Positions 28,674 through 37,800 of a stretch of DNA of 64,000 bases are shown piece after piece. Source of the stretch: Pontibacter cellulosilyticus (GTDB lineage Bacteria > Bacteroidota > Bacteroidia > Cytophagales > Hymenobacteraceae). The position numbers were made by a program, and so were the translations under genes. The notes beneath the pieces are model-generated. The model was not told where the DNA came from. It did not search any database and saw only the letters and a program-made list of their open reading frames with translations. Location: positions 434,001-498,000 of the forward strand of contig NZ_JACRVF010000003.1 of the NCBI RefSeq assembly GCF_014306105.1, read 5' to 3'. How positions within the stretch are numbered: the stretch's first letter is position 1; the number at the start of each line of letters is the position of its first letter.

Positions 28674-31016
28674 ATGAGGAACTTACTTACCGGCTTAGCT
28701 TTGCTCGGTTTACTTGCCGGCCCTGCTGTTGTGCAGGCCCAGGACAATACCGATAAGTCTAAGTTTAAGCAGTTACAACAAGAGTTGCCTACACCCAATA
28801 CCTACCGCACCGCCTCTGGTGCTCCAGGCCACGAGTACTGGCAGCAACGTGCAGATTATACTATCAAAGTAGAGCTGGACGATAAGAACCAGTCCATCAA
28901 AGGCTCAGAAAGTATAACTTATACCAATAACTCGCCGGATGTGCTTTCTTACCTGTGGGTGCAGCTGGACCAGAACATCTATGAGCCAAACTCTGCCAGC
29001 AACCTCACAAAAACAGGTGAGCTAAAGCAGCAGATGTCGGCGCAGGCGGTTGAGTACCTCACCCGTGAAAAATTTGACGGTGGCTTTAAGATTGAGCAGG
29101 TAAAAGACCGCAACGGCAAAAACCTGAAGTATACTATCAACAACACTATGATGCGTGTTGACCTGCCGACGCCGCTTAAGCCAAAGCAGAGTTATACTTT
29201 TAGCATCGATTGGCACCACAACATCAACGACCAGAAAGCACTTGGTGGCCGTTCAGGCTATGAGTATTTCCCGGAGGATGGCAACTATCTGTACGAAATG
29301 GCGCAGTTCTTCCCGAGAATGGCCGTTTACGACGATGTGAACGGTTGGCAGCACAAGCAGTTTTTGGGCAGCGGAGAGTTTGCATTGCCTTTCGGCGATT
29401 ACAAAGTAAGCATTACCGTACCTGCTGACCATGTGGTGGGCGCAACCGGTGAGCTTCAGAACGCAAGCCAGGTACTATCTACTACCATGCAAAAGCGCTG
29501 GGCTGAGGCTATCAAAAGCAACAAGCCTGTTGTGATTGTAACGCAGGACGAAGCTGCTAATGCAGAAAAGAACCCTGTAAACAGCAAAAAGACGTGGGTA
29601 TACGCCGCTAAAAATGTCCGCGACTTTGCCTGGGCCAGTTCCCGTAAGTTTATCTGGGACGCGATGAATGTAAACGTAGGCGGCAAAAACGTGCTGGCTA
29701 TGTCGTACTACCCGAAAGAGGCTAACCCACTTTGGGGACAGTACTCTACCGAGGCAGTTGCGCATACGTTAAAAGTATACTCGAAGCACACTATTGATTA
29801 CCCATACCCGGTTGCCATATCGGTGCATGGTCCTGTAGGAGGCATGGAGTACCCGATGCTTTCTTTTAACGGTTACCGCCCTGAGGCCGACGGTACGTAC
29901 TCTGACCGCACCAAATATGGCCTTATTTCCGTGATCATTCACGAAGTAGGTCACAACTTCTTCCCGATGATTATCAACTCGGATGAGCGCCAGTGGACGT
30001 GGATGGACGAAGGTCTGAATACCTTTATGCAGTACCTGACGGAGCAGGAGTGGGAAAGAAATTACCCATCGCGCCGCGGCGAGCCAGCTAACATTGTAGA
30101 GTACATGAAGAGCGCCAAAAACATGCAGGTGCCGATCATGACCAACTCCGAGTCTATACTTCAGTTCGGTAACAACGCTTACGCCAAGCCTGCTACTGCT
30201 CTTAATGTTTTACGTGAAACAGTAATGGGTCGCGAGCTATTTGACTATGCCTTTAAAGAGTATTCACAGCGCTGGGCATTTAAGCACCCGATGCCTGCTG
30301 ATTTCTTCCGTACCATGGAAGATGCCTCTGGCGTGGATCTGGACTGGTTCTGGAGAGGCTGGTTTTATACTACTGACCATACCGATATCTCTATCGAAAA
30401 CGTGAAGTGGTATACCATAGACTCGCAAAACCCCGAGTTTGTAAACGCACAGCTACGTGAGCAGCAGAACAAAGCACCTCAAACCCTGTCGCAGCAGCGT
30501 AACTTGAAGGATATTAAGAAAACCAGACTTGATGAGAGACCAGAACTGAAGGATTTCTACAACAGCTATGATCCATTGGCAACTACAGCAGCCGACCAGC
30601 AGCGTTATCAAGCATTACTTAAGAACCTGACACCTGCTGAGAAAAAAGCGTTGGACTCTGGACTTAACTTCTACGAGGTTAGCTTTAAGAACCTTGGCGG
30701 TCTGGTGATGCCATTGATCGTGCGCATGGAGTTCGAAGATGGTTCAGAGGAAATTGTAAACATCCCGGCTGAGATTTGGCGCTATAACAACGAAGACATC
30801 ACAAAGGTGTTTGTAACAGAAAAACCAGTTGTAAACTTCGAACTAGACCCTTATCTGCAAACTGCCGACATAGAATTATCGAACAACTACTTCCCGCGTC
30901 GCTTATCTCCGTCTCGCTTCGATATTTATAAGCAGCAGCAACGCGAACAGCAAAACCCAATGCAACGTGAGCGCTCTACGAGCCGTAACGGCAGCAGAAA
31001 CAATACCGGCCAATAA
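28674..31016 (+). CDS. Secreted M1 family metallopeptidase
   Basis: A 780-residue zinc peptidase. A signal peptide ends around VVQAQD (residue 23). The zinc site is HEVGH (423-427), with the third ligand E446 in WMDEGLNTF, exactly the HExxH-x18-E spacing. The substrate-side motif is GGMEYPMLSFN, a variant of the GAMEN box. The C terminus is Gln/Arg-rich (MQRERSTSRNGSRNN). It is probably periplasmic and removes N-terminal residues or trims peptides. It lies 44 bp downstream of the HupE-like gene and ends with a clear terminator at 31041. Confidence 0.93.
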   Translation: MRNLLTGLALLGLLAGPAVVQAQDNTDKSKFKQLQQELPTPNTYRTASGAPGHEYWQQRADYTIKVELDDKNQSIKGSESITYTNNSPDVLSYLWVQLDQNIYEPNSASNLTKTGELKQQMSAQAVEYLTREKFDGGFKIEQVKDRNGKNLKYTINNTMMRVDLPTPLKPKQSYTFSIDWHHNINDQKALGGRSGYEYFPEDGNYLYEMAQFFPRMAVYDDVNGWQHKQFLGSGEFALPFGDYKVSITVPADHVVGATGELQNASQVLSTTMQKRWAEAIKSNKPVVIVTQDEAANAEKNPVNSKKTWVYAAKNVRDFAWASSRKFIWDAMNVNVGGKNVLAMSYYPKEANPLWGQYSTEAVAHTLKVYSKHTIDYPYPVAISVHGPVGGMEYPMLSFNGYRPEADGTYSDRTKYGLISVIIHEVGHNFFPMIINSDERQWTWMDEGLNTFMQYLTEQEWERNYPSRRGEPANIVEYMKSAKNMQVPIMTNSESILQFGNNAYAKPATALNVLRETVMGRELFDYAFKEYSQRWAFKHPMPADFFRTMEDASGVDLDWFWRGWFYTTDHTDISIENVKWYTIDSQNPEFVNAQLREQQNKAPQTLSQQRNLKDIKKTRLDERPELKDFYNSYDPLATTAADQQRYQALLKNLTPAEKKALDSGLNFYEVSFKNLGGLVMPLIVRMEFEDGSEEIVNIPAEIWRYNNEDITKVFVTEKPVVNFELDPYLQTADIELSNNYFPRRLSPSRFDIYKQQQREQQNPMQRERSTSRNGSRNNTGQ

Positions 31017-31040
31017 ATAATACATCTCACCTTAAACACA

Positions 31041-31071
31041 TAAACCCTCAGGCGCATCGTCTGAGGGTTTA
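31041..31071. terminator. Terminator between the M1 peptidase and NDH-2 genes
   Basis: TAAACCCTCAG pairs with CTGAGGGTTTA around a 9-nt loop, followed on the plus strand by TTATTTT. It serves the M1 gene and possibly the convergent ndh gene. Confidence 0.88.
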
Positions 31072-31136
31072 TTATTTTCAGTAAAACTGGGGAGTTTAAG
31101 TGATTTTAAAGTCTCTCATGTTTTAGAAGTAACCTA

Positions 31137-32483
31137 CTAGTCCCCGCCATACTTGTTTATAAAGCTCTGCGACACTCTATCACCACGTCGCACAAAAGGC
31201 CTGATGATAAGGCGGGTACTGTTCTCATAAGTAAAGAATTTATAGACCCAGTTACTGAGCACCACCAGCTTGTTTCTAAAACCGATCAAGTACATAATGT
31301 GCACGAACAGCCAGATAACCCAGGCAAAGAAACCACCTAAGTGCATGTTGTTCGGCAAATCGGCCACAGCACGGTTACGGCCAATTATAGCCAAAGAACC
31401 TTTATCAAAGTACTTAAATGGCTGAAGCGGCTCTTTATTAATAATACGCTTTAGGTTCTTTGCTAATAATTTACCCTGTTGTATGGCCGGTTGCGCCACA
31501 CCCGGATGGCCTTTTGGATACTCCGGTGTTTTCATCATGGCTACATCGCCTATGGCAAATATATTGTCGTAGCCCTTTACCTGATTAAAGTCATTTACAA
31601 GGTATCGCCCACGCTCCACACTTTCATCAGGTAGCCCTGGTATTACAGCGCCAGACACACCGGCAGCCCATATGAGCGTATTGGTTTTTATCTGCTCACC
31701 ACCTTTCAGGATAACTGTTTCTCCGTCATAGCCCTCCACCAAGGTATTTAGTTTAACAATGATACCCAGCTCATTCAGGTATTTAAACGTTTTTTCACTG
31801 GCCTCCTCCGACATAGGCGGCAGTACCCTGTCCATACCCTCAATCAGGAATATGTTCATCTTACTGAAATCAACACCCGGATAGTCGTTAGGCAGGATAT
31901 GTTTTTTCATCTCGGCAATTGCTCCGGCAGTTTCCACACCGGTAGGGCCTCCTCCCACTATCACAAAGTTGAGCAGGCTTTGTTGGGTCTCCTGGTCAAT
32001 GGTCATACTTGCTTGCTCAAAGCATTGCAACAGCTGACTGCGCAAGTTTAGCGCCTGAGGTATTTGCTTTAATGGGAAGCCATACTTCTTTATTTGCTCA
32101 TTACCGAAGTAATTGATCTTTGTACCTGTGGCAATTACCAGAAAATCATAAGGCAAATCTCCTACAATCGTCTCTATTGTTCTGGCTGCGGGGTTTATGC
32201 CTGTTACTTTTACCAATCTAAAGTGAAGATCATCATAATCATCGCTGCCAAACATTTTACGAAGCGGCTCGGCTATAGAGTCCGGCTCGAGCCCGGCTGT
32301 TGCCACTTGGTACAGCAGCGGCCAAAATCCATGATAGTTTTGCCTATCCAGCAACACTACCTGAAAATACTTTTCTGGAAGCTTTCTGGCTAGGTTGATG
32401 CCTCCAAATCCTCCTCCGATAATAACCACCCGAGGCTTAGTGGTTTCCGGTATATTAAGCGATAGCTTATCTGGTTTAAGCAT
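31137..32483 (-). CDS. ndh: Type II NADH:quinone oxidoreductase (NDH-2)
   Basis: A 448-residue flavoprotein that passes electrons from NADH to quinone without pumping protons. The FAD site is VVIIGGGFGGINLARKL (about 18-34). The NADH site is NFVIVGGGPTGVETAGAI near residue 170, and the quinone-proximal AQPAIQQGKLLAKNL motif lies near 330. A hydrophobic C-terminal part (FFAWVIWLFVHIMYLIGFRNK split around the membrane face) is typical for docking to the membrane. It is monocistronic, with a hairpin terminator shared with the M1 gene. It coexists here with a full proton-pumping complex I 6 kb away. Confidence 0.9.
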   Translation of the reverse strand: MLKPDKLSLNIPETTKPRVVIIGGGFGGINLARKLPEKYFQVVLLDRQNYHGFWPLLYQVATAGLEPDSIAEPLRKMFGSDDYDDLHFRLVKVTGINPAARTIETIVGDLPYDFLVIATGTKINYFGNEQIKKYGFPLKQIPQALNLRSQLLQCFEQASMTIDQETQQSLLNFVIVGGGPTGVETAGAIAEMKKHILPNDYPGVDFSKMNIFLIEGMDRVLPPMSEEASEKTFKYLNELGIIVKLNTLVEGYDGETVILKGGEQIKTNTLIWAAGVSGAVIPGLPDESVERGRYLVNDFNQVKGYDNIFAIGDVAMMKTPEYPKGHPGVAQPAIQQGKLLAKNLKRIINKEPLQPFKYFDKGSLAIIGRNRAVADLPNNMHLGGFFAWVIWLFVHIMYLIGFRNKLVVLSNWVYKFFTYENSTRLIIRPFVRRGDRVSQSFINKYGGD

Positions 32484-32720
32484 AGTTTATTTTGTTTAAG
32501 AAGCTTGCACAGCCTCCATTCAGACACTGTTGTTGTGTGTTTAACAATACACACCTCTTTCGCAAAATAACGCAGGGGGCCGTAGTAAGTTACTTACATA
32601 CCCACAGCAGCTCCTCTGAAGGCTTTTTACAAGTATAAACTTCATGCACAGTAAACCAGGCTACCTTGGCTGGGCAGCTTTTAAAATTTAAAGAAAAGAG
32701 TATTTACTTTTAGCGACTGG

Positions 32721-33386
32721 CTATTTGCCGTTACCCTTGAAGATGGCATTGAGCAGTGCCGGAATGGCAAAAGGACTGATGGTTGGGTACATTACACGAT
32801 TCTGCTGCTGCTGTAGCTGCTGTTGTTGCCAAAATCTGAAGTTAGCGCCGCCATCCATCGGAGTTGTCTTAAAAAGCTCTTCCAGCCGTTCGGGGTCCAG
32901 GTTGCGCATAGCCATGGCACGGCCCTCGTCTGGCAATTTCACCTTAGCTACGGCCTCTTTAAAATCACGCTCGGTAGGCCACGGAAAAACATCCACAGTA
33001 GGCAGTTCAGTGGGATCTTCCTGCATCTGCATAATAATAGAATAACTGTCGCTGCTATAGGTTTTCGGGATGATCAGGTACTGTCTTTTATACCCTAATG
33101 CACTAAAAAGCACACTATCGCCTGCCACTACGGGCACTGAGAAAAAACCAAACTCGTTGGATTGGGTACCGCGGCTAGTTCCGGGCACATACACGCTTAC
33201 GCCGGCTACGCCGTACAGGCTATCACCAACTGCCACAAAACCTGACAACTGAACTACGCGCTGCTTAGTTTGTGCTGTGGCCTGCTTGGGCAGAGCCATT
33301 ATGAGCATAAGTATAGCTACAACGGTTCCTACAGCTTTTGCAGGCAACTTTAAACGTGTTAAGTAATCGTGTAGCTTCAGAATCAT
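32721..33386 (-). CDS. Envelope protein with CarboxypepD_reg-like domain
   Basis: A 221-residue protein. A signal sequence (hydrophobic VGTVVAILMLIMALP, cleavage near ATAQ) is followed by a carboxypeptidase regulatory-like beta-sandwich: VVQLSGFVAVGDSLYGVAGV, then GTSRGTQSNEFGFFSVP and SALGYKRQ. A C-terminal tail follows with a Gln run (WQQQQLQQQQNR). The same domain starts many SusC/TonB receptors, but no plug or barrel follows here, so it stands alone. It is divergent from the ArsR-type regulator 74 bp away, which may control it. Function unknown. Confidence 0.75.
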   Translation of the reverse strand: MILKLHDYLTRLKLPAKAVGTVVAILMLIMALPKQATAQTKQRVVQLSGFVAVGDSLYGVAGVSVYVPGTSRGTQSNEFGFFSVPVVAGDSVLFSALGYKRQYLIIPKTYSSDSYSIIMQMQEDPTELPTVDVFPWPTERDFKEAVAKVKLPDEGRAMAMRNLDPERLEELFKTTPMDGGANFRFWQQQQLQQQQNRVMYPTISPFAIPALLNAIFKGNGK

Positions 33387-33432
33387 TTCTTACAATAATA
33401 TGATTTATTATTTTATAATAGCAGCTTTTGCC

Positions 33433-33440
33433 TAATTTTG
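33433..33440 (+). promoter_or_regulatory. Putative -7 promoter element of the ArsR-type gene
   Basis: TAATTTTG, an exact TAnnTTTG, lies 20 nt before the ATG at 33461. An earlier in-frame TTG at 33428 lies upstream of it, so it cannot be the start from this promoter. Confidence 0.6.
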
Positions 33441-33460
33441 TTTATGTTTCCGCAGTAACC

Positions 33461-33847
33461 ATGAGGCTCAAACACTTCAGCATTTCCTTTGGCGAACAGA
33501 TTCTTAAGGCCCTGGCAGACGAATCTCGCATCCGCATCCTTAACCTGATTTTGCGCAACAAAGAAATGTGCACCTCAGACCTGGAGCAGGTACTCGACTT
33601 TACCCAAACAAAGACCTCTCGGCACCTTACATACCTACGCAACGCCAGCTTGGTAACAGCACGCAAGGTAGACCAGTGGGTATTTTACAGTGTAAAAGAC
33701 GAAGCCGCTGATTTTGCTTCACAAATCTTCAATTACCTAGAGCGTGACACTATTCTACAGAAAGACCAGGAGACCTACCAAATACTCTACTCTAACCGCG
33801 AACTGGCCATAAATAAGCTTCAATCCCGCCGCTGGGTGGCACCGTAA
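33461..33847 (+). CDS. ArsR/SmtB-type winged-helix transcription regulator
   Basis: A 128-residue DNA-binding protein. The winged helix begins at GEQILKALADESRIRILNLI. The recognition region is EQVLDFTQTKTSRHLTYLRN, followed by the wing TARKVDQWVFYSV. The classic ArsR metal site ELCVCDL is replaced by EMCTSDL, so only one Cys remains in that helix and metal sensing is doubtful. The start at 33461 follows the TAATTTTG promoter. It is divergent from the CarboxypepD_reg-like gene and may regulate it or itself through the 74-bp gap. Confidence 0.85.
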   Translation: MRLKHFSISFGEQILKALADESRIRILNLILRNKEMCTSDLEQVLDFTQTKTSRHLTYLRNASLVTARKVDQWVFYSVKDEAADFASQIFNYLERDTILQKDQETYQILYSNRELAINKLQSRRWVAP

Positions 33848-33975
33848 GCTTAAGCCGATGCTATAACTGTTAAACCTTTTAATTATTGTAAGGTTTAAGC
33901 CAAAGTATAATTATCATCTCTTTCAAGCCGTTATACAGGCTTAAGAAGGTGAAACCATATTAGATATTATCTTAA

Positions 33976-34677
33976 ATGAAAACATACCAGCACATCCTTT
34001 TTGACCTTGATCATACTCTTTGGGATTTCGAAAAGAACTCTGAAGAGACCATTTATACTTTATACCACCAATTTGAGCTAGCTGGTTTCGGCAAGTTCGA
34101 CAGCGAATCGTTTTACAAGAAGTATAAATTTGTGAACACGCAGATGTGGGGCCTCTACAACAAGGGCAAGATAAACCAGAAGGAATTGCGCGAAAATCGC
34201 TTTAAGAAAACGCTGATGGGGCTGGGACTGGAAGAGCATGAAGTACCGGCTGGCATTTCGGAGGCTTACACTGATCTTTGTCCTACTAAAAAGGCGGTAT
34301 TTCCATTTACACATGAGGTGCTGGAGTACTTGCAGCCTAAGTATAGCCTACACATTATTACCAATGGGTTTAAGGAAGTGCAGCATATAAAAATGGCTTC
34401 GTCTGAGTTGCACGGCTATTTTAAAGAAATAGTAACCTCAGAATGCTGCGGCTACAAAAAGCCCGATCGCCGTATGTTCGAGCACCTCCTGGACCGCATC
34501 AACATAAAGCCAGAAGAATGCTTGATGATTGGGGACAATTTTGAGTGTGATATTGAAGGCGCCATGTCCTGTGGCATAGATCAGGTATACTTTAACCCGG
34601 AGGGCGTACGCAGTAAAAAACGGCCTAAGCCAACCTACGAGATCATGTGCCTGAGCGAACTGAAAGTTATACTTTAG
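33976..34677 (+). CDS. HAD-superfamily hydrolase, YjjG-type noncanonical pyrimidine nucleotidase
   Basis: A 233-residue phosphatase. HAD motif I is ILFDLDHTLWDF with the nucleophile Asp near residue 10. Motif II is LHIITNGF, motif III the Lys in CCGYKKPDRRMFEH, and motif IV LMIGDNFECDIEGA. The cap sequence and the LDHTLWDFEKNSEET opening resemble YjjG nucleotidases, which remove phosphate from modified pyrimidine nucleotides and so clean the dNTP pool. It is monocistronic and convergent with a small secreted protein gene 12 bp downstream. Confidence 0.88.
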   Translation: MKTYQHILFDLDHTLWDFEKNSEETIYTLYHQFELAGFGKFDSESFYKKYKFVNTQMWGLYNKGKINQKELRENRFKKTLMGLGLEEHEVPAGISEAYTDLCPTKKAVFPFTHEVLEYLQPKYSLHIITNGFKEVQHIKMASSELHGYFKEIVTSECCGYKKPDRRMFEHLLDRINIKPEECLMIGDNFECDIEGAMSCGIDQVYFNPEGVRSKKRPKPTYEIMCLSELKVIL

Positions 34678-34689
34678 GCCAATGCATAC

Positions 34690-35058
34690 TTAGTCTTTAG
34701 CAGCCATTCTTGCTTCCATTCCTCTAAACTCGGATTGTGCTGCTCTAATGTGGCTTCTGTCGGCAACTTTTAGCATCCTGTTCATCGAGTTTGTACGGGA
34801 ATCCAGTTTTCGAAGCACAGCTTTGGCCTGTATCCAATCATCTTCAGACCAGGTGCCTTGGCGGGCGCGTACGTTTTCTATAAAAGTAAGATAGGCGTGT
34901 GCAATGTTTCCGGTTGTTAATGATTTTATATCGTGATATGGACCGAGAAGCTCCTTTTCAGGGTTCTTTTGCCCTTGTGCAGTTGCTGCTTGAGTATACG
35001 CAGAGCCCATGAAGGTGCAGTACACTGCAACACACACAAAGGTCTTCAGCATCACCAT
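34690..35058 (-). CDS. Small secreted hypothetical protein
   Basis: I start at MVMLKTFVCVAVYC (35058; 122 residues), which gives a signal peptide ending near SAYTQA. The same frame remains open upstream to 35268, but that portion would cover the whole pruA promoter region. The mature part is charged and helical, with HDIKSLTTGNIAHAYLTFIE, GTWSEDDWIQAKAVLRKLD and a basic tail RGMEARMAAKD. The helical repeat-like layout suggests a four-helix protein. I recognise no family. Confidence 0.6.
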   Translation of the reverse strand: MVMLKTFVCVAVYCTFMGSAYTQAATAQGQKNPEKELLGPYHDIKSLTTGNIAHAYLTFIENVRARQGTWSEDDWIQAKAVLRKLDSRTNSMNRMLKVADRSHIRAAQSEFRGMEARMAAKD

Positions 35059-35201
35059 TTTTACTTTCTCCCAACAAGTATAACTATGTGCCATAAACAT
35101 TGCCTCCTCCAGTATATGTTTACGCATCAGGATTAATTTGTATAGCAAAACCACGGGTAAGACAACGCCCCTTTTATGCCCAAAAATCAAATAATAAGCC
35201 T

Positions 35202-35209
35202 TACCTTTG
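35202..35209 (+). promoter_or_regulatory. Putative -7 promoter element of pruA
   Basis: TACCTTTG, an exact TAnnTTTG, lies 59 nt before the pruA ATG. The -33 region lacks a clear TTTG. Confidence 0.5.
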
Positions 35210-35268
35210 TATAGATGCCTCCTAAAGGGCATTAGAACGTCATCTTTAAATCTGTAACTATAAAACAA

Positions 35269-36903
35269 ATGGCAACCGGATTTTTTAAAGTACCAACTCC
35301 CGTAAACGAACCTGTAAAATCGTACGCGCCGGGCTCTCCGGAGCGCGAAGAACTACAGCGCACCTATAAAGAGCTTAAGTCGAAAGAGATCGATGTACCA
35401 ATGTATATTGGCGGCGACAAAGTATACACAGATAACAAGAAGCCAATGCTTCAGCCGCACGACCATAAGCATATCTTAGGTCACTTTAGCGAAGGCGATG
35501 CGTCACATGTGGAACAGGCAATTAACGCGGCGCTTGCTGCACGTGAGGCCTGGGCAAACATGGGCTGGGAGCACCGTGCTTCTATTTTCTTAAAGGCTGC
35601 TGACTTATTGGCCGGCCCTTGGAGAGCCAGACTAAATGCAGCTACCATGCTGGGTCAGTCTAAAAACGCTTACCAGGCTGAGATCGACTCTGCCTGTGAG
35701 CTAATCGACTTCCTGCGCTTTAACGTGCAGTACATGACAGAAATCTACCAGATGCAGCCGGAGTCTTCTCCTGGCATCTGGAACCGCATGGAGCACCGCG
35801 CTCTGGAAGGCTTCGTGTTTGCATTAACGCCTTTCAACTTTACGGCCATTGCCGGTAACCTGCCTGCGTCTGCAGCCATGATGGGCAACGTTATTGTATG
35901 GAAGCCTGCTAACACGCAGATCTATGCGGCTCAAATGATCATGGAGCTTTTCCGTGAAGCTGGTCTGCCTGATGGTGTTATTAACTTGGTATATGTTGAT
36001 GGCCCTACGGCTGGCGACGTGATCTTTAACCACTCTGACTTTGCCGGCATCCACTTTACCGGTAGCACAGGCGTATTCCAGCACATCTGGAAAACCATCG
36101 GAAACAACATCCACAAGTATAAAACATACCCGCGCATAGTAGGTGAGACTGGTGGAAAAGACTTCATCTTTGCTCACAAATCATCAAATGCGAAAGCTTT
36201 GGCTACAGCTATTTCCCGTGGCGCATTTGAATATCAGGGCCAGAAGTGTTCTGCTGCTTCGCGTGCTTACATCCCTAGCAACCTATGGGACGAAGTGAAA
36301 GGCTATGTGATCGAAGACCTGAAATCGTTTAAAATGGGTGCTCCTGAGGATTTTGGCAACTTCATCAACGCTGTAATCGATGAGAAGTCTTTTGATAAAA
36401 TCGCCAATTATATAGACAATGCCAAGAATAGCAATGAGGTTGAAGTTATCGCGGGCGGTAACTACGATAAGTCTAAAGGTTATTTTATAGAGCCAACAGT
36501 GCTTCTGTCGCACAACCCAACGTACATTACTATGTGTGAAGAGATCTTCGGACCTGTTATCTCAATCTATGTGTATGATGAGAATAATGCTGAAGAGACG
36601 CTGGAACTGGTAAACGCAACATCGCCTTACGCCCTAACAGGTGCTATCTTTAGCCAGGACAGATACTTTATAGAATATGCGGCTAAAAAGTTGGAAAACG
36701 CTGCCGGCAACTTCTACATCAATGATAAGCCAACAGGCGCCGTAGTGGGCCAGCAGCCATTTGGCGGCTCACGTGCCTCTGGCACAAACGATAAGGCCGG
36801 CTCCATGCTGAACCTGCTGCGTTGGGTGTCTGCACGCTCTATCAAAGAAACATTCGTGCCGCCTGTAGATTACCGATATCCATTCCTAGGCGAGAATAAA
36901 TAA
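35269..36903 (+). CDS. pruA: L-glutamate gamma-semialdehyde dehydrogenase (1-pyrroline-5-carboxylate dehydrogenase)
   Basis: A 544-residue enzyme oxidising glutamate semialdehyde to glutamate with NAD, the second step of proline breakdown. Signs are the NAD-binding FALTPFNFTAIAGNLP, MGNVIVWKPANTQ, FTGSTGVFQ, the general-base Glu in IVGETGGKDF and the catalytic Cys in EYQGQKCSAASRAY. Length and the N-terminal FFKVPTPVNEPVKSY match the stand-alone Bacteroidota/eukaryote-type enzyme and not a PutA fusion. No proline dehydrogenase gene is in the window. A terminator follows at 36925. Confidence 0.95.
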   Translation: MATGFFKVPTPVNEPVKSYAPGSPEREELQRTYKELKSKEIDVPMYIGGDKVYTDNKKPMLQPHDHKHILGHFSEGDASHVEQAINAALAAREAWANMGWEHRASIFLKAADLLAGPWRARLNAATMLGQSKNAYQAEIDSACELIDFLRFNVQYMTEIYQMQPESSPGIWNRMEHRALEGFVFALTPFNFTAIAGNLPASAAMMGNVIVWKPANTQIYAAQMIMELFREAGLPDGVINLVYVDGPTAGDVIFNHSDFAGIHFTGSTGVFQHIWKTIGNNIHKYKTYPRIVGETGGKDFIFAHKSSNAKALATAISRGAFEYQGQKCSAASRAYIPSNLWDEVKGYVIEDLKSFKMGAPEDFGNFINAVIDEKSFDKIANYIDNAKNSNEVEVIAGGNYDKSKGYFIEPTVLLSHNPTYITMCEEIFGPVISIYVYDENNAEETLELVNATSPYALTGAIFSQDRYFIEYAAKKLENAAGNFYINDKPTGAVVGQQPFGGSRASGTNDKAGSMLNLLRWVSARSIKETFVPPVDYRYPFLGENK

Positions 36904-36924
36904 CCTCAAAGTTTATCAAGTATG

Positions 36925-36958
36925 AATCCCCTGTCAGGATTAGAGTTGGCAGGGGATT
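36925..36958 (+). terminator. Rho-independent terminator of pruA
   Basis: AATCCCCTG pairs with CAGGGGATT across a 16-nt loop and runs into TTTT, 22 bp after the stop. Confidence 0.9.
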
Positions 36959-37018
36959 TTTACTAAAATCATCAAAAAGGAGTATTTCGCTGCTCATACT
37001 TTTTCTCTTACTTTACAG

Positions 37019-37179
37019 CTTATTACATAAAGCCTTCCAAGCAAGGCAAACTTAATAAGGTAGTAACAGATACTTTGCTCATGCGTTTAGCGGGCCCCAG
37101 CAAAGTATAGCACACAAATATTATACTATAACCCTAACCCTTTACCAGAAAGCCATACTTACTCAAAGTATGGCTTTTT
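37019..37179 (+). ncRNA. Candidate structured small RNA upstream of the nuo operon
   Basis: Three consecutive hairpins lie between the pruA terminator and the nuo promoter, in a region with no gene. Hairpin 1 pairs CTTATTA (37019) with TAATAAG (37053) and encloses GCCTT/AAGGC (37032-37047). Hairpin 2 pairs ATACTTTGCT (37070) with AGCAAAGTAT (37099). Hairpin 3 is a strong terminator, AAAGCCATACTT (37149) with AAGTATGGCTTT (37166), followed by TTTCTTT. I see no exact -7 box before it. It resembles no RNA I recognise. It could also be an attenuator-like leader if transcription starts further up. Confidence 0.45.
37149..37179 (+). terminator. Strong terminator ending the candidate small RNA
   Basis: A perfect 12-bp stem with a 5-nt loop and a T-rich tail. 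No protein gene ends near it: the pruA stop lies 245 bp upstream behind its own terminator. It must therefore end a non-coding transcript or insulate the nuo promoter. Confidence 0.85.
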
Positions 37180-37275
37180 CTTTATTAGCGGTAGTTATGC
37201 TGGCAAATGCAGATTTCTTGATTAACACGGCAGAAACTTGCATACCTACTTACAATTATACACTGTAGTTATCCT

Positions 37276-37306
37276 TTTGATTAATGGCTATTTATACCTA
37301 ATTTTG
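37276..37306 (+). promoter_or_regulatory. Promoter of the nuoA-J operon
   Basis: TTTG (37276-37279) and TAATTTTG (37299-37306) with 19 nt between them match both boxes of the Bacteroidota sigma-A consensus. The start codon of nuoA follows 31 nt later. Confidence 0.75.
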
Positions 37307-37337
37307 CCACCAAATTTGTAGAAACGATTTCAGAGTT

Positions 37338-37718
37338 ATGGAACCAACTGTAAATCAGTATGTACCGTCGGATTACCTGCCAATAATCATCCAATTTGCG
37401 GCTGCTTTAGGATTTGTGATTTTTGCACTCGTGATGACCCACCTGCTGGGCCCGAAACGCAAAAGTGAAGTAAAAGGAGCTGCCTGGGAAAGTGGTATTG
37501 AGTCTGTAGGTGATGCGCGTACGCCAATCTCCTATAAATACTTCATGACAGCCATTCTTTTTGTGCTGTTTGACGTGGAAATTATCTTTATGTACCCTTG
37601 GGCAGTTAACTTCAGGGAGTTCGGCTTAGATGGCTTCCTGCAAATGGTTGTGTTTATGGGCATGCTTCTTGCAGGTTTCTTCTACGTGATCAAAAAAGGT
37701 ATCCTTAAGTGGGAGTAA
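37338..37718 (+). CDS. nuoA: NADH-quinone oxidoreductase subunit A
   Basis: A 126-residue membrane subunit of respiratory complex I with three helices. The diagnostic loop [15 protein letters not shown] contains the conserved Glu and the position of the usual Cys; here the Cys is replaced by Ala-Trp-Glu context. [12 protein letters not shown] follows. It sits in the proximal part of the membrane arm near the quinone site. It is the first gene of the nuo operon, directly after the promoter, and nuoB follows 82 bp later. Confidence 0.95.
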   Translation: MEPTVNQYVPSDYLPIIIQFAAALGFVIFALVMTHLLGPKRKSEVKGAAWESGIESVGDARTPISYKYFMTAILFVLFDVEIIFMYPWAVNFREFGLDGFLQMVVFMGMLLAGFFYVIKKGILKWE

Positions 37719-37800
37719 CCTACTAAACTTTTCACTGGGCTTTTGTGTTCTTCTTATCGGTGGAATTGCACCAAAACAAGACACAAGCAACCAAATTGAA

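Noticed and set aside
34690..35268. Longer 192-residue version of the small secreted protein
   Set aside because: The extra N-terminal part covers the pruA promoter and lacks a signal peptide; the shorter start gives a good one.
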